Source: Jiulongibacter sp966250325
GTDB lineage: Bacteria > Bacteroidota > Bacteroidia > Cytophagales > Spirosomataceae
NCBI GenBank assembly: GCA_966250325.1
Contig: CBINGY010000002.1
Location: forward strand, 1 to 64,000
DNA length: 64,000 nt
Reading direction: 5' to 3'
Shown here: one piece after another, positions 1 through 8,400 of the stretch
Layout: each line of letters opens with the position of its first letter
How positions within the stretch are numbered: the stretch's first letter is position 1
Program-made: the position numbers and the translations under genes
Notes under the pieces: model-generated
The model's input: only the letters and a program-made list of their open reading frames with translations
The model's database searches: none
What the model was told of the DNA's origin: nothing

Positions 1-129
1 CTTTTCACAAAGCTCAGAATTTACTCAATCCTCCACAAGTTTTTGACTTGATCCACTTTGTCGGGGGTACGGTACTGCACTAATACTCTATCCATACTTT
101 AACTCTACTCTTTCACAGCATCTGACATA

Positions 130-176
130 CTTAGGAAACTTAGGATTTATAGGAAACCAAGGATTCAGAAAGGTTA
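130..176. repeat. REP-like AGGAAA/TTAGG repeat, copy 1
   Basis: A run of short words (TTAGGAAA, TTAGGATT, AGGAAACC, AAGGATTC) lies upstream of the first gene. Its first 15 bases, CTTAGGAAACTTAGG, recur as an exact reverse complement at 2391-2405, beyond the IS110 element. A third AGGAAAT-rich hairpin occurs at 34085-34150. This looks like a dispersed intergenic repeat family, not a gene part. Confidence 0.4.
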
Positions 177-279
177 AATAATGCAGATCGGTGCAAAGGA
201 ATCAGGGAGGTTTCAGAATGGCATTTTACTGATTATATGGTTGTTATATTCGTGACAAACCAAATAAATATCTAGTAAA

Positions 280-1035
280 ATGGCACGACAAAAAGGTCTT
301 ATTAAGTTAGATGGTACTATCGGAGGTATTACTTTCTACAAAACACAGGATGGCTATCTGGCCCGCGAAAAAGGCGGCGTGGATGCTGACAGAATTGCAA
401 ATGATCCAAACTTTCAGCGGACACGTGAAAACGGAGCTGAATTTGGGAGAGCCGGTAAAGCCGGAAAATTACTTCGTAACTCTCTGCGAGTTCTTCTTCA
501 AAACGCTTCAGACAGACGAATGGTTAGCCGCCTTACCTCTAAGATGGTGAAAGTGATACAGGCGGATGCCACGAACACCAGAGGTGAAAGAAACGTGATT
601 GATGGTGAAGCTGAATTGCTGACTGGTTTCGAGTTTAACGCCAATGGAAAGCTTGGAAACACCATTTATGCACCTTATTCCAGTGCAATTGACCGTGTAG
701 CTGGTACTTTGGAAGTAAGCGTTCCAAGTTTCAAACCTGCTCAAATGATTGCAGCTCCAGGTGGTGCAACACATTTCAAGTTTGTTTCTGGTGGAGCTGA
801 GGTGGATTTCGAGAATGAAACCTTTACCGTCGATCTTCAGGAAAGTGCGGTACTTTCATGGACCAATCCACCGGCGGCTGCAGTAACGCTTACCAATTCA
901 GTAACAGCAAATAGTACTCATCCCCTGTTTCTGGTGTTCGGAATTGAGTTTTACCAAGAAGTGAATGGAGAGATGTATCCATTGAGAAATGGTGCTCACA
1001 ATGCCTTGTCCATCGTTGCGGTGAGCGGTTTGTAA
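280..1035 (+). CDS. Conserved Bacteroidota hypothetical protein
   Basis: The 251-residue protein opens with MARQKGLIKLDGTIGGITFYK, a beginning I recall from a family of Bacteroidota proteins of unknown function. The N-terminal third is basic with conserved-looking segments (DPNFQRTRENGAEFG, AGKAGKLLR). The C-terminal part looks like a beta-rich domain (alternating hydrophobics, VSVPSF, TFTVDLQ, AVTLTNSV). There is no signal peptide or membrane segment. The start is the first ATG after an AT-rich leader; a TATATTCG sequence at 245-252 is close to the Bacteroidota -7 box. It is monocistronic and is followed directly by the end of an IS110 element. Function unknown; the coding call is firm. Confidence 0.85.
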   Translation: MARQKGLIKLDGTIGGITFYKTQDGYLAREKGGVDADRIANDPNFQRTRENGAEFGRAGKAGKLLRNSLRVLLQNASDRRMVSRLTSKMVKVIQADATNTRGERNVIDGEAELLTGFEFNANGKLGNTIYAPYSSAIDRVAGTLEVSVPSFKPAQMIAAPGGATHFKFVSGGAEVDFENETFTVDLQESAVLSWTNPPAAAVTLTNSVTANSTHPLFLVFGIEFYQEVNGEMYPLRNGAHNALSIVAVSGL

Positions 1036-1084
1036 ACATAAGTTCTTCTTGGTTTTGAAAGGCCCTGTCTATTCTTATGGTATT

Positions 1085-2095
1085 TTAAAGAATTGGGCTA
1101 TATTTTTTTTCATATTTTCGATTGTCTCTAATAAGAGCAAAGATTCTAAGTATAAGTTTATTTCGGATGGTATTTACTACTGTCATTTTATTTTTACCCT
1201 CTGCTACTTTCCTGACGAAATAGGCTTGAAATTCTCCTGGGACTTTAATAGCTGATAGTGCAGCCATGTGAAAAAGTGTCTTCAACTTCTTGTCTGCCCG
1301 TTTGGAGACTCTGTTAGCCGACCGTATACTTGTTCCAGAATGATGGCTAAAAGGAGCACATCCAGCATGACAGGCAAACTTTTTACCATCTGATATTTTG
1401 GTAAATCCTTCTGATTTGATGATTGTCTCAATAGCAGTCTGCTTACCAATTCCAGTAACTGAGGTACAAATTTCAAACTGTTCTTTCAAGGTTTCATCTG
1501 AATCAATAAGCTTATCAATCTTTGATTCTATTTCGTTAATGGAATTTGATAAAGTTTTGATAATCAACTCATATCTTTTCTGTTTATCCTTATAAAGACT
1601 AGTACTAAAAAAGTTTTTCTCATCGGTTAACTGAGCCCTGTATTTTGCTCGGTCTGTGACCAATAGCTCCCGTTCTCTGCTCAGATATGCCAACTTCTGA
1701 TGAACTTCCTTACCTGGTTGAAGCAATCGGGCTTTATCAGAATAGCGTTTAGCATAAATGGCAATTCGCTCTGCATCAACCCGGTCACTTTTTCCTCTTT
1801 TTAGTCCCTGTGACAAGTGCATGTCAAATGGGTTGGCTGGCCAGAATTTAAATCCTTCTACTAGCAACTGTCTGCTGAGTATGTTGCTGTAATGACCTGT
1901 ATTTTCGGCACAGATCAGTAAAGTATCTTTGTCACCAGCATGATTTTCTTTTAAGAAGGGTTTAAGCGTTTTCTTAATAAAATCCTTATTATTTTCACCT
2001 TGTCCAAAAGCAAGTTCTCCTTCAGAGTTTAATAAGCAAAGATCAAGAGTCTTTTTACTGACATCAATTCCTAAATAAAATTCATAATCCATCAT
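1085..2095 (-). CDS. IS110-family transposase (DEDD recombinase)
   Basis: The protein is about 336 residues when started at the ATG before the conserved YLGIDVSKKTLDL motif; the reading frame extends upstream but that part looks noncoding. The N-terminal half is the RuvC-like DEDD domain: first Asp in GIDVSKK, Glu in ICAENTG, and the Asp pair in KSDRVDAERIA. The C-terminal half is the Transposase_20 (Tnp) domain with TGIGKQTAIETII and GCAPFSHHSGTS, including the serine region thought to act as nucleophile. Length and domain order fit a complete IS110 transposase, which in characterised members is directed by an element-encoded bridge RNA. No frameshift is seen, so the element may be active. 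Confidence 0.92.
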   Translation of the reverse strand: MMDYEFYLGIDVSKKTLDLCLLNSEGELAFGQGENNKDFIKKTLKPFLKENHAGDKDTLLICAENTGHYSNILSRQLLVEGFKFWPANPFDMHLSQGLKRGKSDRVDAERIAIYAKRYSDKARLLQPGKEVHQKLAYLSRERELLVTDRAKYRAQLTDEKNFFSTSLYKDKQKRYELIIKTLSNSINEIESKIDKLIDSDETLKEQFEICTSVTGIGKQTAIETIIKSEGFTKISDGKKFACHAGCAPFSHHSGTSIRSANRVSKRADKKLKTLFHMAALSAIKVPGEFQAYFVRKVAEGKNKMTVVNTIRNKLILRIFALIRDNRKYEKKYSPIL

Positions 2096-2099
2096 TTCG

Positions 2100-2345
2100 A
2101 CTAAATTTGTATTGAACAAGAAATACAGAAGGTTAAGAACTGAACCATAACCTGACAACCTTATCAGTGCGAGAATAAATTCTTATATGGGTCTAAGTTC
2201 AGGCAGGAAAGAGTCCTTAATAGACAGAAAAGTCTTACTTATGCCGACAAGCTAGGTCGCTCTTCCTGTCTCAACCTTTTTGTAAATTTATCCATTTCTC
2301 AGTTTACCAATTTCTTCGTTTTGTACAATGTGTTAAATCTAAGGA
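2100..2345 (-). ncRNA. Candidate IS110 bridge-RNA region
   Basis: This is the noncoding end upstream of the transposase start, the place where IS110-group elements encode their bridge RNA. A long-range stem is visible: CAGGAAAGAG at 2204-2213 pairs with CTCTTCCTG at 2260-2268 with one bulge, enclosing about 46 nt. A shorter GGTTA/TAACC pairing lies near 2130-2152. The RNA call is inferred from position and folding only; loop sequences matching target and donor were not worked out. Confidence 0.35.
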
Positions 2346-2390
2346 ATCGACAGGGTTTTTTATTGCTCAATTCTCCGCAATCCTAGATTT

Positions 2391-2405
2391 CCTAAGTTTC
2401 CTAAG
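2391..2405. repeat. REP-like repeat, copy 2 (inverted)
   Basis: CCTAAGTTTCCTAAG is the exact reverse complement of 130-144. The pair flanks the first gene and the IS110 element in inverted orientation. See the entry at 130. Confidence 0.4.
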
Positions 2406-2433
2406 CTTTGATTTTTGAGGAAATTGCAAAGCC

Positions 2434-2667
2434 CTAAAAGGGCAATGCTGAAAGAAAACGCTCACCTGACTGATAGACCCAAAGACTACAGCCACATGGG
2501 ATACGATAAACCCTAACGCCACGCTTATGAGGCTTAATACGATTAGCTTTACGCATATGACGCTGGTAAGCATAAGGACTGACCGCAACAAAATCTGAAG
2601 CTGGAACGGTGTGAGAAGGACAAGAAGCTGAACTGCAGCTAAGAGAGATAGGTGTACGACGACTCAT
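2434..2667 (-). CDS. Small basic Cys-containing hypothetical protein
   Basis: A 77-residue reading frame beginning MSRRTPISLSC. I chose this ATG over one 21 bases upstream because the sequence before it (ATTATAAAATTTAT) is AT-rich as expected for this phylum. The protein has many Arg/Lys residues (RHMRKANRIKPHKRGVR) and four Cys in two groups, SCSSASC and PCGC. No family is recognised. It lies upstream of the DUF6943-like gene's end region on the same strand, so both may belong to the backbone of one mobile element. It could still be a spurious frame. Confidence 0.4.
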   Translation of the reverse strand: MSRRTPISLSCSSASCPSHTVPASDFVAVSPYAYQRHMRKANRIKPHKRGVRVYRIPCGCSLWVYQSGERFLSALPF

Positions 2668-2862
2668 AATTATAAAATTTATATGCATCTCTCTGTAAGG
2701 CAGTTAAAATAGAAAAAAGGAAACGGAATAAATGAGGGCTTGCCGGGTTGGTTGGTGTTTATGCCGTAGTCTTTTTTATGTTTTATGAAGCGTCGGCCTG
2801 GTGCGTTTGCCTGCCTTACTACCTTAGCATATGAATTTTATAATGAGACGGTGTGCATCTAT

Positions 2863-3276
2863 TTATCTGATGACAGAGAGATAGAGTGCTTTTTTATACT
2901 CTCCGATTAGTTTTAACTGCTTCCGGTATTGACTCTCCAAGTCATTCAGCTTTTGAATATTGCCGGATAATTGATGGATTTCCGGTTTATCCTTTGAGCT
3001 TTCAATGGCTATGAGTAGAGCCTTCCTGAAATCTCCAATTCTTAAGAAAGGAATAACAGAACCCACTAAATCCTGATAAAAGACTTTTGACTGCCACAGG
3101 CAAAAACAGAGGAGTTGTAAAGTTTCTTTTTCTTCTGAAGTGTGGCAAATAATCTGGTAACAATTGGGGCAAGGTTTAGAAATGGGCTTTCCACTATTTA
3201 ACCCTTTGGAGAGAACGAAGAAACTGAATGGACGAATGAGTTGTCCAGGTGAGTAAGTTTTGACATTGAATTGCAT
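2863..3276 (-). CDS. DUF6943-like conserved protein
   Basis: The 137-residue protein carries FFVLSKGLNSGKP followed by PCPNC, a pattern I associate with the DUF6943 family of Bacteroidota mobile elements. Other family-like segments are LCFCLWQSKVFYQDLVGSVIPFLRIGDF and a Lys-rich helical C-terminus. The CPNC plus a later ICH could bind a metal, though a full zinc-finger quartet is not evident. There is no signal peptide. It stands alone, next to a long structured gene-free region, which is typical of a conjugative-element backbone. Biochemical role unknown. Confidence 0.75.
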   Translation of the reverse strand: MQFNVKTYSPGQLIRPFSFFVLSKGLNSGKPISKPCPNCYQIICHTSEEKETLQLLCFCLWQSKVFYQDLVGSVIPFLRIGDFRKALLIAIESSKDKPEIHQLSGNIQKLNDLESQYRKQLKLIGEYKKALYLSVIR

Positions 3277-3392
3277 ACACGTAGGGCATTAAAATTTGAA
3301 ATGCTGGCTACGCTTCGCTCCGCCTATATTTTTTTGACAAAGAAAAAACAAGAAAAAAAGAAAGGCCCTAGGAGGGGCGGCGGGTGAAATGG

Positions 3393-3492
3393 GCTGTCAA
3401 GGTTTTTGGGTGAAAAGTTTTGTAAGGAAAATCTGATTAAAATGCAGGTCAAAAGTTTTCATCCAAAACCCGAAGGGCCTGACCTTTACAGC
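3393..3492. repeat. Long imperfect inverted repeat (about 100 nt hairpin)
   Basis: The outer arms are GCTGTCAAGG (3393-3402) and CCTTTACAGC (3483-3492), one mismatch. The inner arms run 3401-3422 (GGTTTTTGGGTGAAAAG then TTTTG) against 3450-3470 and agree at most positions. The asymmetry of the right arm leaves a bulge around AAGGGCCTGA. Confidence 0.6.
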
Positions 3493-4056
3493 ACATTATG
3501 AGCAATGGTCTGAGCTGCCGCCCATCTTTGCCATTCTTTTATTCTTAAAAATAAACTTGAATTGAAGTTCTAAAGGGTTAACCTCGGCGTAGCTACTGCG
3601 AGCCGTCTGCGAGCGGAGCAAGGGGGGAAGCCACGGGAACACCTAAGTGTGGGTGGCGACCTCCGGTAGAATACCGCCGGGCTGGCGTGTTTTTTTGCTG
3701 AGCGAGGGAAAGGCAGGTGTAGCGGCTAAGCTACTCCTGTGAGCGGTGCCAGAAGTGGCTGGTAAGATCAAAGCCACTTCTAGACGAAAATCTATCCAGC
3801 TACTGAAGCACATGGGAGAAAAGCAAAAAACATGACAGCCCGAAATAGCCCGCAGCGACAACGCAGGCGAGCATAAACAGATGCGAGAGGCTGGGCACCC
3901 CATAAATTAAATTGCCGAAAGGCGACCTATAAACAGGGGTTTGGGGTGGCCAGAGGGAACGAGCGGAGACAAGGGTACGGCTGTGTGAAGGAAGGCAACT
4001 GAGACGGCGGCTAACGGATGAGCCACTGCACAGCCGCTAGCCTGCCTGACGAAGGG

Positions 4057-4131
4057 TATAAAAAAGGGCGGATGATTGACAGAGTTTCATTTAGTCACAA
4101 GATTTAGCCGCTTGCTTTACCCTTTTTTATA
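4057..4131. repeat. Perfect 12-bp inverted repeat with 51-nt loop
   Basis: TATAAAAAAGGG at 4057-4068 pairs with CCCTTTTTTATA at 4120-4131. The direct repeat TGCCTGACGAA sits just before the left arm and just after the right arm, so the whole block is a symmetrical module. It could be a protein-binding or nicking region. Confidence 0.6.
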
Positions 4132-4572
4132 TGCCTGACGAAACAAAAGACGAACCCGAAGGCGAGACCGCTTAACCGCGTGTTGGTATGCAGAAGAAAA
4201 GGTTGGTGTAGGCTGGGCGGGTTAGCAGGCGGCTGGACTTTCAGGCTACTTTTGCCGAGGGAGACAGGAAGTGGGTGAATGCGAGGTATCCATTATTGCA
4301 ATTTGGCTTTAGGTAGCTACAATGAATAACTACATTGTAAAAAATACTGTATAGAATGCTTTTGGCGATATGCTGTTTCATGTTGCGATAAATGTAGATG
4401 ATAAAGCAGATAGCTTCCGAAAAGTTGTTTAAATTATTATTTAAAGAAAAAATAGGGGCAGAGGTGCCCAAATAAACAAAACTTAGGTAAATACATGTTA
4501 CACAAAAGGCGAAAAAGTATTCATTAATTCAAAAGAAAGCCATTGTTTTGGATAAAAGAATTTTTGATTTTT

Positions 4573-4989
4573 ATGATTAATGAAAAAATAGAAAATAGAC
4601 TCAATCATAGGGATATAAAACCTACTGCAATGCGAATCCTTGTTCTTCAATATTTGATGGAGCAAGACCATACTATTTCTTTGCAAAGTATAGAAAACGC
4701 CTTTGAAAGTGCTGATAAGTCCACACTATACAGAACACTTAAAACCTTTGAGAAAAATAAACTCGTTCACACCATAGATGATGGCACAAAGCAATTAAAA
4801 TATGCTCTGTGCTTAGAAAGTTGCGAATGTGAAACCATTGACCAACATTAACATTTCCATTGTACTAAATGCCAAAACACCTTCTGCCTTACCAATCAGA
4901 ATATTCCTCAGATTGAACTTCCTAAAAACTTCAAAATGCAACAGGCCAATATGGTTATTAAAGGTCTATGTGAAAATTGCAATCGTTAA
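4573..4989 (+). pseudogene. Fur-family metal regulator with an in-frame TAA stop
   Basis: The frame starts at the ATG of MINEKIENRL and runs 92 codons through a winged-helix domain (KPTAMRILVLQYL, DKSTLYRTLKTFEKNKLVH) to a TAA at 4849-4851. The same frame then continues with HFHCTKCQNTFCL and ends KGLCENCNR at a second stop, giving a normal Fur length of about 137 residues. The two CxxC pairs (CTKC, CENC) that bind structural zinc lie after the stop. A one-base change from a Leu codon (TTA) would explain it. Its position upstream of metal-efflux genes suggests it was their repressor. As read, only a truncated DNA-binding half would be made. Confidence 0.85.
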
Positions 4990-4990
4990 A

Positions 4991-5011
4991 CTTTGCAAAT
5001 GGGTTGCAAAG
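4991..5011. promoter_or_regulatory. Palindrome between Fur-type gene and efflux operon
   Basis: CTTTGCAA (4991-4998) and TTGCAAAG (5004-5011) form a perfect 8-bp inverted repeat with a 5-base spacer, two bases after the regulator's stop and 27 bases before the next start. Its position and form fit a Fur/Zur-type operator for the efflux genes. It could also act as a weak hairpin in the transcript. Confidence 0.45.
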
Positions 5012-5037
5012 AACATGTCTTACCTTTGAATTAAGAA

Positions 5038-5358
5038 ATGAGACTATTGGCATACATATTATGTATTTATACTACAGCACTATCTATAGTGCCGTGTACA
5101 GATAGTATGCCCCAAACTTCCCATTCGTCAAACACTGAGGTATCTACAGCAGACCACGACCATAATCATTCAGACCACCAAGATAGTTGCACACCGTTTT
5201 GTGTATGTGCTTGTTGTGGCACTATGATTACAATGCCTACTTTGCAATCTTTGGTGCAGGCGAGAGCGGTTATTTCAACAGAATACCTTTTTCATTACAC
5301 ATTTGATTATTCCTTTGATTACAGCGAAGGAGTTTGGCACCCGCCAGCCCATAGTTAA
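5038..5358 (+). CDS. Exported His/Cys-rich protein, DUF6660-like
   Basis: The 106-residue protein starts with a signal-peptide-like segment (MRLLAYILCIYTTALSIVPC) and has a His/Asp cluster (DHDHNHSDHQDS) followed by a Cys cluster (CTPFCVCACCG). These groups are suited to bind soft or borderline metal ions in the periplasm. I recall a DUF6660 family with this form beside CusA/CzcA genes in Bacteroidota. It is the first intact gene of the metal operon, 74 bases upstream of the pump. The family name is from memory; the metal-binding role is inferred. Confidence 0.75.
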   Translation: MRLLAYILCIYTTALSIVPCTDSMPQTSHSSNTEVSTADHDHNHSDHQDSCTPFCVCACCGTMITMPTLQSLVQARAVISTEYLFHYTFDYSFDYSEGVWHPPAHS

Positions 5359-5367
5359 ACCACATTC

Positions 5368-5388
5368 AAGGGGCTACTATGCCCTTTT
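5368..5388 (+). terminator. Weak hairpin with T-run, possible attenuator
   Basis: AAGGGGC and GCCCTT flank a 6-base loop and run into TTTT, between the small exported protein and the pump gene. The stem is short with one bulge, so it would terminate only part of transcription and could lower pump expression relative to the first gene. Confidence 0.3.
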
Positions 5389-5432
5389 CAATCATAGCCA
5401 AGGTTTAACTTTTTTATAAAAATCAAATATTA

Positions 5433-8400
5433 ATGTTCGATAATATTATCGCTTATTCGGTAAGGAATAAGTTTGTTGTAGGGCTTATTGTTGCAGCCCT
5501 CATAGTTTGGGGATTATTTTCTCTCAAACAGCTACCCATAGATGCTGTTCCTGATATAACGAATAATCAAGTACAGATCATTACCATTTCACCTACTCTT
5601 GCTACCCAAGAAGTAGAGCAATTTATTACTACTCCTGTAGAGCTTGCCGTACAGAGTTTGCAAAAGACAGAAGAAATACGGTCTATCTCTCGTTTTGGCT
5701 TATCCGTAGTAACTGTAGTCTTTGAAAAAGATTATGATATTTACTTGGCTCGACAGTTGGTTAACGAAAAACTAAGAGAAGCTGAAGAAGATATTCCTTA
5801 TGGTCTGGGCACTCCTGAAATGGCACCGCTTTCAACCGGCTTAGGAGAGATTTATCAATATGTGGTCCGACCAGAAGAAGGATTTGAAAACAAATATTCG
5901 TCAACAGAGCTTAGAAGTATTCAAGATTGGATAGTTACCCGACAGCTTTTGGGTATTGAAGGGGTAGCAGAGGTTAACTCAATGGGAGGCTTTCTGAAAC
6001 AATATGAGGTAGCTGTAAATCCTAATCTTCTTAAATCTTTAGGTATAAGCATTACAGATATATTTTCAGCATTAGAAAAGAGTAATGAAAATACAGGCGG
6101 AGCATACATAGAAAAAAGATCAAATGCATACTATATCCGTTCAGAAGGTTTAGCCAAATCTTTAGACGACATAGGAAATATTGTAGTCAGTGATGCAGGT
6201 AATATTCCAGTCTTAGTAAAAGATGTTGCTACTGTTCAATATGGAAAAGCTCCTCGATACGGAGCATTAGTTAGAGATGGAGCAGAAGTCGTTGGTGGTA
6301 AGGTAATGATGTTCAAAGGAGCAAATTCTGCACAAGTAACGGAGTTGGTAAAAGAGCGAGTAATTCAAATCCAAAAATCATTGCCCGAAGGAGTAGTTAT
6401 TGAACCCTATTTGGTAAGAGACAAATTAGTAAGTACTGCCATAGGTACCGTAAAAAAGAACCTCATTGAAGGTGGCTTAATTGTCATATTCATTTTAGTC
6501 TTACTATTAGGAAATTGGCGAGCAGGACTAATCGTGGCTTCCGTCATTCCATTGGCTATGCTCTTTGCTGTTTCAATGATGAACTTATTAGGTATCTCGG
6601 CTAACTTAATGAGTTTAGGAGCGATTGATTTCGGGCTTATTGTAGATGGTGCAGTAATTATAGTGGAGGCCATAGTTCACCGATTGCAAGTCAGTAAGGC
6701 AGGCAAACTATTATCCCAATCTGATATGGATAGTGAAGTGATTACCTCTTCTCAAAAAATAAGAAGTTCGGCTGCCTTTGGCGAAATTATTATTCTAATG
6801 GTCTATATACCAATATTAGCTTTAGTGGGTATTGAAGGCAAAATGTTTAAGCCTATGGCTCAGACAGTAATGCTTGCCATTGTAGGAGCATTGATTTTAT
6901 CCTTAACCTATGTGCCAATGATGGCTGCCTTGGTGCTCAAGAAAAAAGTAGTGAATAAAGAATCCTTTGCAGATAAAATTATTGCATTTTTTCAAAGAGG
7001 CTATACACCATTACTCAATTCAGCACTTCGTTTTAAGACAGTATTTGTAAGTGCTACGATGGTAGTTTTTCTGATAAGTCTATTTGTGTTCAGCAGAATG
7101 GGTGGGGAGTTTATACCTACATTAGAAGAAGGCGACTTGGCTATACAGCATATTCTACCACCGGGTAGTTCACTTTCTCAGAGTGTTGAAACCTCCAAAA
7201 TGATTCAGAAAAAACTCTTAAAAGAGTTTCCTGAAATCACGGATGTAGTAGCCAATATTGGTTCAGCAGAAATCCCTACAGACCCTATGCCCGTAGAAAT
7301 TGGCGATTATGTTTTGGTAATGAAACCTAAAACTGAATGGACCTCGGCAGATAATAGACAGGAAATGTTTGAGAAAATAGAAGAATCACTATCGTCAATA
7401 CCAGGCGTTGGTTATGAATTTTCGCAACCAATTCAGATGCGTTTTAATGAACTAATGACGGGCACCAAAGCCGATATTGCTATTAAACTATACGGAGAGG
7501 ATTTAGATATGATGTTTCAAAAAGCTACCGAAGCAGAGAAAATCATAAAGAAAATTGAAGGTGTTGGTACCGTGAATGTAGAACAAACAGTGGGGATGCC
7601 ACAAATTATCATCAATTATAAGTATGATAAAATGGCACAGTATGGTTTACACATTAAAGAAGTGAATCAGGTCATTCGGTCAGCATTTGCAGGAGAAAAA
7701 GCAGGAGTTATATATGAGGGAGAAAAGCGATTTGATTTAGTAATTCGACTAAATGAACAAAATAGAACCGGAATTGAGGATGTAAAATACCTTTTCATTA
7801 CCCTCAAGAATGGCACTCAAGTACCATTAAGTAGTGTTGCCGACATTGATTTGGTAGATGCACCCATGCAAGTTTCTAGAGAAAACACCAATCGTAGAAT
7901 TGTGATAGGCGTCAATGTTGGGAATACGGATGTGGAGACTTTAGTTGAGAAAATTCAAACCGAATTAGATGCCAATGTAAAATTACCAACGGGCTATTAT
8001 TTCACTTACGGTGGGCAGTTTGAAAACCTAAAAGCAGCAAATGCAAGATTATCCGTAGCTCTTCCTATTGCTTTAGCTTTAATTTTTATTCTACTCTACT
8101 TTACCTTTGGCTCTATGTCTCAGGCAGCTTTGATTTTTACTGCCATACCATTATCGGCCATTGGTGGCGTTTGGGCATTGCAATTGCGTGGCTTACCTTT
8201 TAGTATATCAGCTGGTATTGGTTTTATTGCTTTATTTGGGGTTGCTGTTCTAAACGGTATTGTACTTATAGGCTATTTCAATCAACTCAAAAAAGAAGGA
8301 ATTACTGATATTAAAGAAAGGATAATTACAGGTACAACGGTAAGGTTAAGACCTGTTTTAATGACGGCGGCAGTAGCTTCATTAGGTTTCTTGCCCATGG

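Larger units (their letters stand above)
1063..2355 (-). mobile_element. IS110-family insertion sequence (boundaries approximate)
   Basis: The element holds one transposase gene (1085-2095, minus strand) and about 250 bp of noncoding DNA upstream of it. A 7-bp inverted pair, CCCTGTC at 1063-1069 and GACAGGG at 2349-2355, sits just outside these parts and is my only clue to the ends. IS110 elements usually lack true terminal inverted repeats, so the exact ends are uncertain. The layout with the long noncoding end 5' of the transposase is that of the IS110 group proper; IS1111-type elements have it 3'. Confidence 0.6.
3277..4542. other. Gene-free, structured region of about 1.25 kb
   Basis: No convincing gene is visible; the open frames are GC-skewed shadows. 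The stretch is GC-richer than its neighbours from about 3590 to 4250, with many GAGCGAGG and GCGAGC-type words. It contains a long imperfect hairpin (3393-3492), a perfect 12-bp inverted pair (4057-4131) and an 11-bp direct repeat, TGCCTGACGAA, at 4043-4053 and 4132-4142. The neighbouring small genes suggest a mobile-element backbone, so an origin of transfer or a structured RNA is possible. I cannot choose between them. Confidence 0.5.

Noticed and set aside
2367..2591. 74-codon minus-strand frame overlapping the small Cys-containing gene
   Set aside because: The other frame has a better start context and composition; both cannot be real.
3643..3903. 86-codon minus-strand frame in the GC-rich noncoding block
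   Set aside because: Its composition (Cys, Ser, Pro rich without pattern) and lack of any start context fit a shadow frame in structured DNA.
3590..4250. Possible group II intron or other ribozyme
   Set aside because: I looked for a domain V hairpin and a reverse transcriptase gene and found neither.
4241..4471. 76-codon minus-strand frame before the Fur-type gene
   Set aside because: No family likeness, and it runs into the presumed promoter region of the regulator.
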